A stretch of 64,000 nt of DNA from Muribaculum sp. An289 (GCF_002159555.1 NZ_NFIV01000007.1:60111-124110), one strand, 5' to 3'; counted from the first letter of the stretch, positions 43,419 to 53,128 are shown. Notes: generated by a model from the sequence alone, not told the origin. Numbers and translations are program-made.

Positions 43419-44252
43419 TCAAAGCGCCTCGATAATACCGGTAAACAGTGCTGTCATCCTGTCTGCCGCAGCATCCGCCGCCGCCACTACATCGTCCCCG
43501 TCATTGACATAATCCTCGGCATAATCGTCATGTGCCTCGTTGGTTATCACGGATACTCCGAAAACAGGAATCGAAGAATGCCTTGCCACAATCACTTCCG
43601 GGATAGTGGACATGCCTACCGCATCCGCACCTATCATACGGAAATACTTGTATTCCGACGGTGTCTCGTATGAAGGGCCCGTACCTGCAAGGTATACGCC
43701 TTTTTTAAGCTCTATCCCGAGCGACTCCCCTATTTTCACGGCAAGGGAAATCAGGGCCGGCTCGTAAGGACGGGTCATATCCGGGAATCTCGGACCGAAA
43801 TCATCGAGATTCTTGCCAATCAACGGATTAGGCAACAGATTGATATGATCCTTTATAATCATCAAATCACCGATTTTGAAATCGAAATTGACCCCGCCGG
43901 CCGCATTTGAAACGAAAAGGTATTTGATGCCGAGGACTTTCATCACCCTTATCGGAAGAGTGACGAGATCCATCGGATAACCCTCATAATAATGGAAACG
44001 GCCTTTCATTGCGATGATGAATTTTCCACCGAGAGTACCCGCTATGAGTTTTCCCGCGTGGCCTATCGCCGTAGACACCGGAAAACCGGGTATTTCCTTA
44101 TAGTCTATGACTGTCTGTCCTTCTATCCTGTCGGCAAGTTTGCCAAGTCCGCTGCCGAGTACTATGCCGGCAAAAGGTTCGCGGCCTCCGAGCCTTTCCT
44201 TCACAAAGGCCGCCGCATTATAAATCCTTTCAGCTCTTTCGTCCATAACCAT
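43419..44252 (-). CDS. punA: Purine nucleoside phosphorylase (PunA type)
   Basis: A 277-residue trimeric-type PNP, splitting purine ribonucleosides with phosphate. Seen are GIVLGSGLGKLADRI (phosphate site), MKGRFHYYEGYP, FVSNAAGGVN, YLAGTGPSYETPSEY, VGMSTIPEVIVARH. It lies between a SAH/MTA-type deaminase gene (15 bases upstream) and the metallo-hydrolase gene, which fits purine nucleoside salvage after deamination. Confidence 0.92.
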   Translation of the reverse strand: MVMDERAERIYNAAAFVKERLGGREPFAGIVLGSGLGKLADRIEGQTVIDYKEIPGFPVSTAIGHAGKLIAGTLGGKFIIAMKGRFHYYEGYPMDLVTLPIRVMKVLGIKYLFVSNAAGGVNFDFKIGDLMIIKDHINLLPNPLIGKNLDDFGPRFPDMTRPYEPALISLAVKIGESLGIELKKGVYLAGTGPSYETPSEYKYFRMIGADAVGMSTIPEVIVARHSSIPVFGVSVITNEAHDDYAEDYVNDGDDVVAAADAAADRMTALFTGIIEAL

Positions 44253-44267
44253 AATAATATCTAATTT

Positions 44268-45542
44268 TTAAATCAATTTCATCCCTGATTTCGACAACAA
44301 TTTCCTGCCTGCTTCGGAGGCGGCGTCGAGCACTTCCTGCTCGCCTTCTACCACGCGGCCGCGCATCAGTATATCGCCACCGCAGATTACCGTATCGACG
44401 ACATCGCTGTGAGCCGAATATACAAGGTTCGAAAGGAAATTGATGTCTGGCACGAAGGCCGGGCAACGCATGTCCACCAAAAGCAGATCCGCTTCCCTGC
44501 CGCATTCTATTGTGCCGGCATTCAGGCCCAAAGCCTTTGCCCCGTTTGCTGTTGCCATATCCATGACTTCTTTAAGAGGCATGGCCTTTGGGTCTTCGCG
44601 CCACGCCTTCTGCACTAAGGCGGCCGTCTTCATGGCTTCGAGCATGTCCAGATTGTTCGACGACGCGCAGCCGTCCGTACCGAGGGTCACATTGGCCCCC
44701 GCATCCTTCAGTTCGTTGTACAGGAACCTGTAGCCGGAAGCTATTTTCAGATTCGAATTGATGTTATGCACCACATTCACCCGGTTTTCGCCGAGCAGCC
44801 TTATGTCTTCGGCATCGAGCCACAACGTGTGTGCGGCAATCGTATCCGGACCAAGCATCCCCAACGAATCGAGGTATTTCACAGGAGACAGGCCGTGCCT
44901 TCGGATGCAGTTTTCCACCTCCGTCCTGGTTTCGGAAAGGTGGATATGCAGCTTGAGCCCGTTGGCCTTGGCAAAATCCCTGCACCAAACCAGCATGTCT
45001 TCGCTTACTTCGTATACGGAGTGGCAACCCACCGTGAAAACGGTTTTCCTTCCCCAACGCGACGAGTCTTCGAATGCCCTCTCCAGACCTTTCCTGTCAA
45101 GGGCCGCCTTGGGCATATCCCCATGATCCATGCAGACGTATGCGCTCCACGACCGCATTCCGCTGTCGGCCACGGCCCTGACCGCCGTTTCCGGCATCCA
45201 GTACAAATCATTGAAAGCCGTAGTGCCGCTGCGTATCATTTCAAGGCATGCGAGCCTCGTGCCCCAATATATCGTCTCCTCATCGATATTCTCTTCGAGG
45301 GTCCATATCTTCTTCAGCCAGGCTTCCAGCGGCAAATCCTCCTCCACTCCCCTCATCAGGGTCATGGCGGCATGGGTATGCATATTGACAAAACCGGGTA
45401 TCGCACCGAGACCGGAAGCCTCTATCACCGTATCCGCTCCATCGTCCGGGCACGCCCCTATTTTCGTGATTATCCCGTTATCTATGTAAATATCAGTCCT
45501 TCCGTTATTCAGAAAAACGTTTTTAATTAAAATACTTCCCAT
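44268..45542 (-). CDS. Amidohydrolase, SAH/MTA deaminase (MtaD) type
   Basis: A 424-residue amidohydrolase. The metal motif is GFVNMHTHAAMTLMRG; others are HIHLSETRTE, HTLWLDAEDI, and LGTDGCASSNNLDML. The substrate-loop LPLEAWL is typical of the S-adenosylhomocysteine / 5'-methylthioadenosine deaminases and relatives. Deamination gives inosine-type nucleosides, for which the neighbouring PNP would be a suitable next enzyme. Other adenosine-like substrates are possible. Confidence 0.85.
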   Translation of the reverse strand: MGSILIKNVFLNNGRTDIYIDNGIITKIGACPDDGADTVIEASGLGAIPGFVNMHTHAAMTLMRGVEEDLPLEAWLKKIWTLEENIDEETIYWGTRLACLEMIRSGTTAFNDLYWMPETAVRAVADSGMRSWSAYVCMDHGDMPKAALDRKGLERAFEDSSRWGRKTVFTVGCHSVYEVSEDMLVWCRDFAKANGLKLHIHLSETRTEVENCIRRHGLSPVKYLDSLGMLGPDTIAAHTLWLDAEDIRLLGENRVNVVHNINSNLKIASGYRFLYNELKDAGANVTLGTDGCASSNNLDMLEAMKTAALVQKAWREDPKAMPLKEVMDMATANGAKALGLNAGTIECGREADLLLVDMRCPAFVPDINFLSNLVYSAHSDVVDTVICGGDILMRGRVVEGEQEVLDAASEAGRKLLSKSGMKLI

Positions 45543-45564
45543 TCCAAATCAAAATTTGCGGTTT

Positions 45565-45572
45565 CAAATTTA
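45565..45572 (-). promoter_or_regulatory. Predicted -7 box of the deaminase-phosphorylase unit
   Basis: Minus-strand TAAATTTG, 22 bases before the start at 45542. No -33 TTTG at the ideal distance. Confidence 0.45.
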
Positions 45573-45666
45573 GGCATAATTTTTCAATGCCATTAACAAT
45601 CGATACTTTTTTCTACATTTACTGTAAAATTCATAAATGAAACAGTACAAATACCATAAAAATTTA

Positions 45667-45674
45667 TAATTTTG
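45667..45674 (+). promoter_or_regulatory. Predicted -7 box of the acyl-CoA synthetase/oxidoreductase operon
   Basis: TAATTTTG, 21 bases before the ATG at 45696; the leader would be about 15 bases. Confidence 0.5.
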
Positions 45675-45695
45675 CACAGATTTTTTGTTTAATAT

Positions 45696-47750
45696 ATGAT
45701 AAGGAAAGAATTAATATCACCACGGAGCATCGCCGTAATCGGAGCGTCGGAAGACGTACACAAGCCTGGCGGAGCGCTCCTTGCCAATCTTTTAAGGTCT
45801 TCCTTCAATGGGGACATCTACGTCGTAAACCCTAAAGCCGATACTGTCCAAGGCATCAAATCCTATCACAAGGCCGAGGATCTTCCGGATGTCGATCTCG
45901 GAATACTCGCCATACCTGCACACCTGTGCGAAGAGGCCGTAAGGATACTCTGCGAAGACAAGCATTGCGGAGCGATAATCATCATATCGGCAGGTTTCGG
46001 TGAAAATTCGGCAGAAGGCGCCCAGATTGAAAAGAATATCATAAAAATAGTACGCGACCACAACGCCTCGATGATCGGGCCGAACTGCGTGGGCGTAATG
46101 ACACCTTATTATACGGGAATGTTCTCCCAGCCGGTGCCGAAGCTCGACAAGATGGGCATCGACTTCCTTTCCGGCTCAGGAGCCACCATCGTCTTCATAC
46201 TCGAAGCCGCGATGCAGCTCGGACTCAAATTCGCTTCGGTATTCTCGGTGGGCAACAGCGCCGTTACCGATATCGAAGACATTCTCGAATATCTCGACGA
46301 GACATACGTCCACGGCCAGAGTTCCCCGGTAAAGATGCTGTATCTCGAAAGCATCAAGGATCCGCAGAAACTGCTGAAGCACGCACGCTCACTATATAAT
46401 AAAGGTGCGCGCATCGTGGCCATCAAATCCGGACGCAGCGCCGAAGGAAGCCGCGCCGCATCATCGCACACGGGCGCCCTCGCATCCCCGGACGATGCCG
46501 TCGACGCATTGTTCGAAAAGGCAGGCATACTGAGATGCTTCGGAAGAGAGGAACTCGTGACGGCGGCCGCCGTGCTCATGTACCCGAAACCTGCCGGAAG
46601 GAACATCGCAATCGTGACACATGCGGGCGGACCGGCAGTCATGCTTACGGACACCCTTTCCGAGAACAAGCTCAGCATTCCGCACATCGAAGGACCGAAG
46701 GCTGAGGAACTGCTGTCCAAACTCTATCTCGGCTCATCAGTAGGAAACCCTATAGATTTCCTTGCGACAGGAACAGCAAAACAGCTCGATGACATACTCA
46801 ACGCATGCGAAAACGATTTCGATTTCATTGATGCCATCTGTGTCATATTCGGATGCCCTGGCCTGAATACGGTACAGGATGTATATGAAGTGATTTACAA
46901 GCACATACAGACTTCCAAGAAACCTATCTACCCTCTTCTGACATCGATTCACAATGCAGAAAAGGAGATAAAATATTTCCAGTCCCTGGGCGGCATAAGC
47001 TTCTCCGAAGAAGTGGTTTTCGGAAAAGCCCTCGGCAAATACATGAACCAGCTCGGAGCGACTGCCGATTATCCGGAATACCGGATGGATACGAAGACCA
47101 TAGACAGGATTATCGCCGAAAACGGCGACGGATACCTGGCCCCTGCCGACGTCAAGGCGCTTCTCGAAGCTGCCGGAGTGGAATGCGTGAAAGAATACGT
47201 AATCCACAGTGAAGACGAGCTCAAGGCGAAAGCGGAGAAAGTCGGCTTCCCTATGGTAATGAAAGTCGTAGGCCCTGTACACAAGAGCGATGTAGGAGGC
47301 GTAATCCTCAATATCAAGGACCTCGCACAGGCGTATGAAAGCTTCGGCAGGATAATGAAAATCCAGGATGCCACAGGGGCGTTGATACAGCCTATGCTCA
47401 AAGGTTTCGAACTTTATATCGGAGCACACAACGAGGGTGCATTCGGTACGATGGTACTCTGCGGAATGGGCGGAACGATGGTGGAAATGATAGCCGACAC
47501 TAGCCACGCACTTGCTCCGATAAGCAGAGAAGAAGCGGACAGGATGGTTTCATCGCTCAAGTGCAGCAAACTGTTCAAGGGCTTCCGCGGGGCGAAACCT
47601 GTCAATGAAGACATATTCAAGGAAAGAATCATGAGGATAGGCGCCCTTTGCGCCGCTTATCCGCAAATCGCCGAAATGGATTTGAACCCGCTGCTGTGCG
47701 ACGGGGACAGGATACTCCCTATCGATGCGAGAATACGCATAAAGAAATAA
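45696..47750 (+). CDS. ADP-forming acetate/acyl-CoA ligase (fused alpha and beta)
   Basis: A 684-residue single chain. Residues 1-130 form a CoA-binding domain (PRSIAVIGASEDVHKPGGALLA), the central ligase-CoA domain carries the phosphorylated His in ASSHTGALA, and the C-terminal part is an ATP-grasp domain (GFPMVMKVVGPVHKSDVGGV). The family converts acyl-CoA, ADP and phosphate to acid, CoA and ATP. It lies 32 bases before a 2-oxoacid:ferredoxin oxidoreductase set, which would deliver the acyl-CoA; together they make ATP from amino-acid-derived 2-oxoacids (inference from context). Confidence 0.92.
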   Translation: MIRKELISPRSIAVIGASEDVHKPGGALLANLLRSSFNGDIYVVNPKADTVQGIKSYHKAEDLPDVDLGILAIPAHLCEEAVRILCEDKHCGAIIIISAGFGENSAEGAQIEKNIIKIVRDHNASMIGPNCVGVMTPYYTGMFSQPVPKLDKMGIDFLSGSGATIVFILEAAMQLGLKFASVFSVGNSAVTDIEDILEYLDETYVHGQSSPVKMLYLESIKDPQKLLKHARSLYNKGARIVAIKSGRSAEGSRAASSHTGALASPDDAVDALFEKAGILRCFGREELVTAAAVLMYPKPAGRNIAIVTHAGGPAVMLTDTLSENKLSIPHIEGPKAEELLSKLYLGSSVGNPIDFLATGTAKQLDDILNACENDFDFIDAICVIFGCPGLNTVQDVYEVIYKHIQTSKKPIYPLLTSIHNAEKEIKYFQSLGGISFSEEVVFGKALGKYMNQLGATADYPEYRMDTKTIDRIIAENGDGYLAPADVKALLEAAGVECVKEYVIHSEDELKAKAEKVGFPMVMKVVGPVHKSDVGGVILNIKDLAQAYESFGRIMKIQDATGALIQPMLKGFELYIGAHNEGAFGTMVLCGMGGTMVEMIADTSHALAPISREEADRMVSSLKCSKLFKGFRGAKPVNEDIFKERIMRIGALCAAYPQIAEMDLNPLLCDGDRILPIDARIRIKK

Positions 47751-47782
47751 CGTACTTACAAACTTTATAATAACATTTAATT

Positions 47783-48001
47783 ATGGCAATAAAAGGAGCT
47801 ATTGTAGTGGATACCGAAAAATGCAAAGGCTGCGGCCTCTGCGTTGCTGCGTGTCCGACTAAGACCATTGCGCTTGCTAAAAAAGTGAATGGCAAAGGTT
47901 ACAATTACGCCGAAATGGCGACTGACGGCTGCATAGGATGCGCAAGTTGCGCGCTCGTATGCCCTGACGCGGTTATCACCGTTTATAAAGTAAAGATTTA
48001 A
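47783..48001 (+). CDS. 2-oxoacid:ferredoxin oxidoreductase, ferredoxin-like delta subunit
   Basis: A 72-residue two-cluster ferredoxin: CKGCGLCVAACP (residues about 15-26) and CIGCASCALVCP (about 50-61). In KorD/VorD-type enzymes it passes electrons from the thiamine site to free ferredoxin. Next gene starts 12 bases later. Confidence 0.92.
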   Translation: MAIKGAIVVDTEKCKGCGLCVAACPTKTIALAKKVNGKGYNYAEMATDGCIGCASCALVCPDAVITVYKVKI

Positions 48002-48013
48002 AACAGTATAATT

Positions 48014-49096
48014 ATGGCAGAGAAAATTTTGATGAAAGGTAATGAAGCTATCGCCTGTTCCGCTATAAGGAACGGAGTGGACGGTTACTTCGGTTACCCT
48101 ATCACCCCGCAGTCCGAGGTGATGGAAACATTGATGGCTGAAAAGCCTTGGGAAACGACCGGAATGGTAGTCCTCCAGGCTGAAAGCGAGACAGCATCGA
48201 TCAATATGGTTTATGGCGGTGCCTGCTGCGGTAAGAAAGTGATGACCTCGTCGAGCAGCCCTGGAATAAGCCTCATGTGCGAAGGCCTCAGCTACATGGC
48301 CGGAGCCGAACTCCCTTGCCTTGTGGTCAACGTAGTCCGTGGTGGCCCAGGACTCGGAACCATCCAGCCGGGACAGGGTGACTATTATCAGATAGTAAAA
48401 GGCGGCGGACACGGAGACTACAGATGCGTGGTTCTTTCGCCGGCTTCAGCACAGGACATGTACGATTTCGTGGACAAGGCATTCGACCTGGCATTCAAAT
48501 ACAGGTGTCCGGCAGTGATTCTTGCAGACGGTGTAATCGGCCAGATGATGGAGAAAGTGGAAATACACGCCACCAAACCTCGCCGCACCAATGAAGAAAT
48601 CGAAAAGACCTGTCCTTGGGCGACAGTAGGAAAAAGGGCTGACAGGCCTCGCAACATCATCACTTCGCTCGCACTCGAATCCGATGTACAGGAAGCTACC
48701 AACCTCCGTCTCCAGGCCAAGTACCGCAAGATGGAGGAGGAAGACGTGCTTTACTCTACATACATGACTGAAGATGCGGAATATCTGTTCGTTGCATACG
48801 GCTGTATGTCACGTATCGTAGAAACCACCGTAGACATGCTCAGGGAAAACGGAATCAAGGCCGGACTTCTCCGTCCTATCACCCTCTTCCCGTTCCCTAC
48901 CAAGCAGATACAGGCACTCGTGCCTCAGATTAAGAGCGCAATGTCCATCGAACTTTCTGCCGGCCAGATGGTAGACGATGTAAGACTTGCAGTGAACGGC
49001 GCCGTACCTGTAGGATTCTACGGACGACTCGGAGGCAACATCTGCACTCCTCAGGAAATCTTCGATGCATTCAAGAAGTTCAACAACCTTCAGTAA
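48014..49096 (+). CDS. 2-oxoacid:ferredoxin oxidoreductase, alpha subunit (VorB/KorA type)
   Basis: A 360-residue protein with the pyrimidine-binding and transketolase-C parts. MKGNEAIACSAIRNGVDGYF at the N-terminus, YPITPQSEVMETLM, and GPGLGTIQPGQGDY are typical of the four-subunit 2-oxoglutarate or 2-oxoisovalerate enzymes. It forms the catalytic core with the beta subunit. Substrate preference cannot be decided by eye; VorB-like is a little more likely given the acyl-CoA ligase. Confidence 0.9.
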   Translation: MAEKILMKGNEAIACSAIRNGVDGYFGYPITPQSEVMETLMAEKPWETTGMVVLQAESETASINMVYGGACCGKKVMTSSSSPGISLMCEGLSYMAGAELPCLVVNVVRGGPGLGTIQPGQGDYYQIVKGGGHGDYRCVVLSPASAQDMYDFVDKAFDLAFKYRCPAVILADGVIGQMMEKVEIHATKPRRTNEEIEKTCPWATVGKRADRPRNIITSLALESDVQEATNLRLQAKYRKMEEEDVLYSTYMTEDAEYLFVAYGCMSRIVETTVDMLRENGIKAGLLRPITLFPFPTKQIQALVPQIKSAMSIELSAGQMVDDVRLAVNGAVPVGFYGRLGGNICTPQEIFDAFKKFNNLQ

Positions 49097-49124
49097 GCCT
49101 ACAAACCTTTTAAATTGAATTGAG

Positions 49125-49886
49125 ATGGATATAAAAGATATAATCAAACCTGAAAACAAGGTTTACGGCAAAACCCCTGTCCTTACGGATAATGTGATGC
49201 ATTACTGTCCGGGATGCTCGCATGGAGTGGTTCACAAAATCATAGCCGAAGTCATTGAAGAAATGGGCATTCAGGACAAAACCATCGGTATCTCCCCTGT
49301 AGGATGCTCCGTCTTCGCATACAACTATCTGGACATTGACTGGCAGCAGGCCGCACACGGAAGGGCACCTGCACTCGCTACGGCGACAAAGAGGCTTTAT
49401 CCGGATAAATACGTATTCACCTACCAGGGCGACGGCGACCTTGCTTCCATCGGTACGGCTGAAATCATGCACGCATGCAACCGCGGAGAGAACATCGTTG
49501 TCATCTTCATCAACAACGCCATTTACGGTATGACCGGAGGACAGATGGCCCCTACCACCCTGCTCGGCATGAAGACCGCGACTACCCCTTACGGACGTGA
49601 CGCCAAACTCAACGGTTTCCCTTTGAAGATAACCGAGCTCATCGCACAGCTCGAAGGAACCTGCTACGTTACCCGCCAGTCCGTACACACTGCGGCAGCC
49701 GTAAGAAAAGCCAAGGCGGCCATCAGGAAAGCCTTTGAGAACTCGGCAAAGGACAAAGGCACCTCATTCGTTGAAATCGTCAGCACTTGCAACTCCGGAT
49801 GGAAACTTTCACCGGTCAAGGCAAACGAATGGATGGTTGAACACATGTTCCCGTTCTATCAGCTCGGCGACTTGAAAGACAGGTAG
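49125..49886 (+). CDS. 2-oxoacid:ferredoxin oxidoreductase, beta subunit (TPP-binding)
   Basis: A 253-residue thiamine-pyrophosphate subunit: CPGCSHGVVHKII at the N-terminus, then the TPP motif YQGDGDLASIGTAEIMHA...NNAIYGMTGGQ with the GDG...NN pattern. It follows the alpha subunit by 28 bases. Confidence 0.93.
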   Translation: MDIKDIIKPENKVYGKTPVLTDNVMHYCPGCSHGVVHKIIAEVIEEMGIQDKTIGISPVGCSVFAYNYLDIDWQQAAHGRAPALATATKRLYPDKYVFTYQGDGDLASIGTAEIMHACNRGENIVVIFINNAIYGMTGGQMAPTTLLGMKTATTPYGRDAKLNGFPLKITELIAQLEGTCYVTRQSVHTAAAVRKAKAAIRKAFENSAKDKGTSFVEIVSTCNSGWKLSPVKANEWMVEHMFPFYQLGDLKDR

Positions 49887-49913
49887 GAGATTAAACATTA
49901 AAATTTTGATACA

Positions 49914-50465
49914 ATGAAAGAAGAAATAATCATAGCAGGTTTCGGCGGACAGGGTGTCCTGTCCATGGGTAAGATTCTCGCATACTCGGGAATCATGCAG
50001 AACCTCGAAGTTACCTGGATGCCTTCCTACGGCCCTGAAATGAGGGGCGGTACGGCGAACGTCACCGTCATCCTCAGCGACAAGAAGATCAGTTCACCTA
50101 TCCTCACGACTTACGATACCGTCATCGCTCTCAACCAGCAGTCATTGGACAAATTCGAAAGCCGTGTAAAACCAGGCGGGCTGCTCATTTACGACCCTAA
50201 CGGCATAACCCACCTTCCTACACGCAAAGACATCACCGTATGCTCGATAGCTGCCGTTGACGTTGCTGCCGAACTCGGAAGCGCCAAGGTTTACAACATG
50301 GTCGTTCTGGGCGCGTTGCTCCAGATGAAACCTATCGTAGAGATGGAAAATGTGACAAAAGGACTCATGAAATCGATTCCTGAACGTTACCACAACCTCA
50401 TCCCTATGAACGAGGCGGCCATCGAAAAAGGAAAGCAGTCCATTCAGATACTGAACAGAATCTAG
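49914..50465 (+). CDS. 2-oxoacid:ferredoxin oxidoreductase, gamma subunit
   Basis: A 183-residue gamma subunit: IAGFGGQGVLSMGKILAYSG at the N-terminus and PSYGPEMRGGTANVTVI are family signatures. It completes the delta-alpha-beta-gamma set. The operon ends here, with a terminator 38 bases downstream. Confidence 0.93.
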   Translation: MKEEIIIAGFGGQGVLSMGKILAYSGIMQNLEVTWMPSYGPEMRGGTANVTVILSDKKISSPILTTYDTVIALNQQSLDKFESRVKPGGLLIYDPNGITHLPTRKDITVCSIAAVDVAAELGSAKVYNMVVLGALLQMKPIVEMENVTKGLMKSIPERYHNLIPMNEAAIEKGKQSIQILNRI

Positions 50466-50503
50466 GATAGCTACGGAGATATAAAAACATATCCCATATT
50501 TGA

Positions 50504-50534
50504 AGCGGGCGCGGGAAACCGTGCCCGTTTTCAT
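50504..50534 (+). terminator. Rho-independent terminator of the oxidoreductase operon
   Basis: GCGGGCGCGG and CCGTGCCCG form a strong stem with a GAAA loop, followed by TTTTC. Confidence 0.75.
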
Positions 50535-50618
50535 GTCCGCTTCCATGGCAAACCCTGGCCTAACCGCCCTATTCCTCCCTATTCATCAAAAACATTTTTC
50601 CAGTTCGCATTTTTTTAT

Positions 50619-50626
50619 TAATTTTG
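50619..50626 (+). promoter_or_regulatory. Predicted -7 box of the zapB-like/zapA operon
   Basis: TAATTTTG, 26 bases before the ATG at 50652; the -33 region is TTTTT without G. Confidence 0.5.
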
Positions 50627-50651
50627 CACGACAGGTTGAGAGTTTGCCATT

Positions 50652-50927
50652 ATGCTGGAAGATTTAACACAATCTATCGAAACCCTTTTGGCCAGATACG
50701 AAAAGGTCAAAAGCGACAACGTAGTATTGCAGGAACGTCTCGAAGCATGCAAGGCAAAGCTCGATGCCAATAAAAGTACAATTGAAATATTGGAGAAGAA
50801 GATAAGCGACTTGCAATTGTCACACGCCTTCGCCGTTTCCTCCGAAAAGGACGGCAAGGATGCGAAGAAAAGGGTCGGAAAACTTATCCGTGAGATAGAT
50901 AACTGCATAGAACTGCTGGGCGGATGA
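50652..50927 (+). CDS. Small coiled-coil protein, ZapB-like position
   Basis: A 91-residue protein, predicted coiled coil over nearly all of its length (LARYEKVKSDNVVLQERLEA and following heptads). It overlaps zapA by ATGA, and its size and form suit a ZapB-like cell-division partner that binds ZapA at the FtsZ ring. The sequence alone is too simple to prove homology. Confidence 0.65.
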   Translation: MLEDLTQSIETLLARYEKVKSDNVVLQERLEACKAKLDANKSTIEILEKKISDLQLSHAFAVSSEKDGKDAKKRVGKLIREIDNCIELLGG

Positions 50928-51235
50928 ATGACGATGGACAAAAGATAAAAATCAAGATTGCCGACAGGGAGCTTTCATTGAAAGTGAAGAGCCCCGATGA
51001 TGAGGCCAATTTCCGTCGAGGCGCCAAGGATGTCAACGAGCTTCTCTCCCAATACAAGGAGAGATATCCCGGAAACTCTTTGAGCGATTTCCTGTCCATG
51101 ATTGCCCTTATAATGGCAAAGAAGGTTCATGAGTTGAAAAACAGGATGGACAACGACCCGCTCCGCGAAGACGTTGAAGATTTATCCTCCAGGCTTAAAA
51201 AATACTTGGAAAAAGATAACATTGATGATCATTGA
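50924..51235 (+). CDS. zapA: Cell division protein ZapA
   Basis: A 103-residue protein: an N-terminal beta part (KIKIKIADRELSLKV) followed by DEANFRRGAKDVNELLSQYK and a C-terminal coiled coil, as in ZapA, which stabilises FtsZ filaments. It is coupled to the coiled-coil gene before it and precedes a probable 6S RNA and RNase Y. Confidence 0.85.
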   Translation: MNDDGQKIKIKIADRELSLKVKSPDDEANFRRGAKDVNELLSQYKERYPGNSLSDFLSMIALIMAKKVHELKNRMDNDPLREDVEDLSSRLKKYLEKDNIDDH

Positions 51236-51240
51236 AATAT

Positions 51241-51412
51241 AGCCGTCAGAGTTCCTTTCGCTGAAATCAACACTGAAACTTTAACGGGTCTACTCGACAG
51301 GCAATGACAGGCCTCTCAGTTACCCCTTGCAGGGGAATTCCGTACCATACGGGACGTAGGAAGTCAAAACCAATAAGTCGGAGCCCAAATCTTATTTTAT
51401 TAAGATTTTTTT
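51241..51412 (+). ncRNA. Probable 6S-type RNA (SsrS / Bacteroidales-1 class)
   Basis: The 264-base gap between zapA and RNase Y contains no ORF but has RNA features: GTTCCT near 51250 can pair with AGGAA near 51360, and inside are hairpins CCCCT(TGC)AGGGG and CCGT(ACCAT)ACGG. It ends in a terminator AAATCTTA(TTTTAT)TAAGATTT plus T-run (51387-51412). A location beside zapA is known for 6S RNA in proteobacteria, and the Bacteroidales-1 RNA class is regarded as 6S RNA. I cannot confirm the central bubble by eye. The exact 5' end is estimated. Confidence 0.55.
51387..51412 (+). terminator. Rho-independent terminator of the probable 6S RNA
   Basis: AAATCTTA and TAAGATTT pair perfectly around TTTTAT and are followed by four more T. 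It sits between zapA and rny, so rny would need its own promoter downstream. Confidence 0.7.
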
Positions 51413-51499
51413 GTAAAACGATCTCTGGCGGTTTTTTTCTTTCATCCTTATCACATTCTCTCCACTATTTCCTAAAAAAACTATATAGCTGTATTATTT

Positions 51500-53044
51500 A
51501 TGAGCACTGTATTTACCGTCATCCTGACTGCCGTAATCTCCGCAGCCCTTGCGCTGTCCGTCTATTTATTGATTAAGAATATCGTTCTCAAGAACAAGAA
51601 AGAACGTATCCTTATGGAAGCCGAAAAAGAAGGCGAAAACATCAAAAAGGAAAAAATCTTCCAGGCAAAAGAAAAATTCCTCCAGCTGAAGACCGAACAC
51701 GAGCACTTCATAAATGAGAAGAACGCACAGATCCAGCAAATCGAGAACAAGCTCAAGCAAAGGGAACTGGCTCTGAACCAGCAGTCTTCCGAACTCGGCA
51801 AGAAGAACAAGGAAATCGAGGCGCTGAAAGAGAACCTGAGGACACAGACCGAACTGGTAAACAGGAAATCGGAAGAATACGACAAACTTCGCAATGATGT
51901 CATAGTACAGATAGAGACCCTCGCTGGAATGTCGGCGGCAGAAGCCAAGAACCAGTTGATGGAAAGCATGAAGGCCGAAGCCAGGACAGAGGCCCTTTCC
52001 TACATCAACGATGTGATGGACGAAGCAAGGCTGACAGCTTCCAAGGAAGCGAAAAGGATAGTCATAAACACAATCCAGAGGACGGCTTCCGAAACGGCAA
52101 TCGAAAACGCCGTTACTGTTTTCCATATTGACAGCGATGAAATCAAAGGCCGTATCATCGGACGTGAAGGTAGGAACATCAGGGCCCTGGAAGCGGCTAC
52201 AGGAGTAGAAATAGTGGTTGACGATACTCCTGAGGCCATACTGCTCTCCGCTTTCGACCCTGTAAGGAGGGAGGTCGCCCGTCTTGCCCTGCACCAGCTC
52301 GTAACTGACGGACGCATCCACCCGGCCCGCATCGAAGAAGTCGTCGCAAAGGTATCGAAACAGCTTGAAGACGAAATAATGGAGACCGGAAAAAGGACAT
52401 GCATAGACCTCGGCATCCACGGACTCCACATCGAGCTTGTAAAACTGATAGGAAGGATGAAATACCGTTCTTCATACGGACAGAACCTGTTGCAGCACTC
52501 CCGCGAGGTAGCCAACATCTGCGCTACAATGGCCTCGGAGCTCGGACTCAATCCGAAAGCGGCTAAAAGGGCCGGTCTGCTTCATGATATAGGAAAAGTA
52601 TCCGACGAAGACCCTGAATTGCCTCATGCCATCCTCGGAATGAAACTGGCGGAAAAATACAAGGAAAAACCTGAAATCTGCAACGCAATCGGAGCCCATC
52701 ACGAAGAAGTCGAAATGACTTCCCTCATTGCGCCTCTCGTACTTGTCGGCGACGCCATTTCAGGGGCAAGGCCTGGAGCACGCCGTGAAGTAATCGAGTC
52801 GTACATCAAGAGGCTCAAAGACATGGAGAACATCGCACAATCGTTCAACGGGGTTACGAAGAGCTACGCAATCCAGGCAGGACGCGAACTCCGTGTCATC
52901 GTCGGCGCAGACCATGTATCCGACAAGGAGGCAGAAAACATCTCGATTGAAATCGCGAAGAAAATACAGGACGAAATGGTTTATCCTGGACAGGTAAAGA
53001 TTACCGTCATCCGTGAAACCAGATCGGTAGCTTTTGCAAAATAA
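51500..53044 (+). CDS. rny: Ribonuclease Y
   Basis: 514 residues with the RNase Y order: an N-terminal membrane helix (residues about 3-27), a long charged coiled coil (30-150), a KH domain ([21 protein letters not shown]), and an HD domain ([20 protein letters not shown]). It starts mRNA decay at the inner membrane. It is a monocistronic gene after the probable 6S RNA. Confidence 0.95.
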   Translation: MSTVFTVILTAVISAALALSVYLLIKNIVLKNKKERILMEAEKEGENIKKEKIFQAKEKFLQLKTEHEHFINEKNAQIQQIENKLKQRELALNQQSSELGKKNKEIEALKENLRTQTELVNRKSEEYDKLRNDVIVQIETLAGMSAAEAKNQLMESMKAEARTEALSYINDVMDEARLTASKEAKRIVINTIQRTASETAIENAVTVFHIDSDEIKGRIIGREGRNIRALEAATGVEIVVDDTPEAILLSAFDPVRREVARLALHQLVTDGRIHPARIEEVVAKVSKQLEDEIMETGKRTCIDLGIHGLHIELVKLIGRMKYRSSYGQNLLQHSREVANICATMASELGLNPKAAKRAGLLHDIGKVSDEDPELPHAILGMKLAEKYKEKPEICNAIGAHHEEVEMTSLIAPLVLVGDAISGARPGARREVIESYIKRLKDMENIAQSFNGVTKSYAIQAGRELRVIVGADHVSDKEAENISIEIAKKIQDEMVYPGQVKITVIRETRSVAFAK

Positions 53045-53090
53045 TCGCCTTTTCCTGATTAAAAGGCCTGATTAAAAGATAAATATTTAC

Positions 53091-53121
53091 GGGGCTGTGT
53101 CAATTTTGGCGCAGCCCCTTT
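53091..53121. terminator. Terminator between convergent rny and transporter genes
   Basis: GGGGCTG and CAGCCCC pair around 16 bases, with T-rich DNA after it on the plus strand (TTTGC). It serves rny and possibly the opposing transporter gene. Confidence 0.6.
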
Positions 53122-53128
53122 GCAATTC

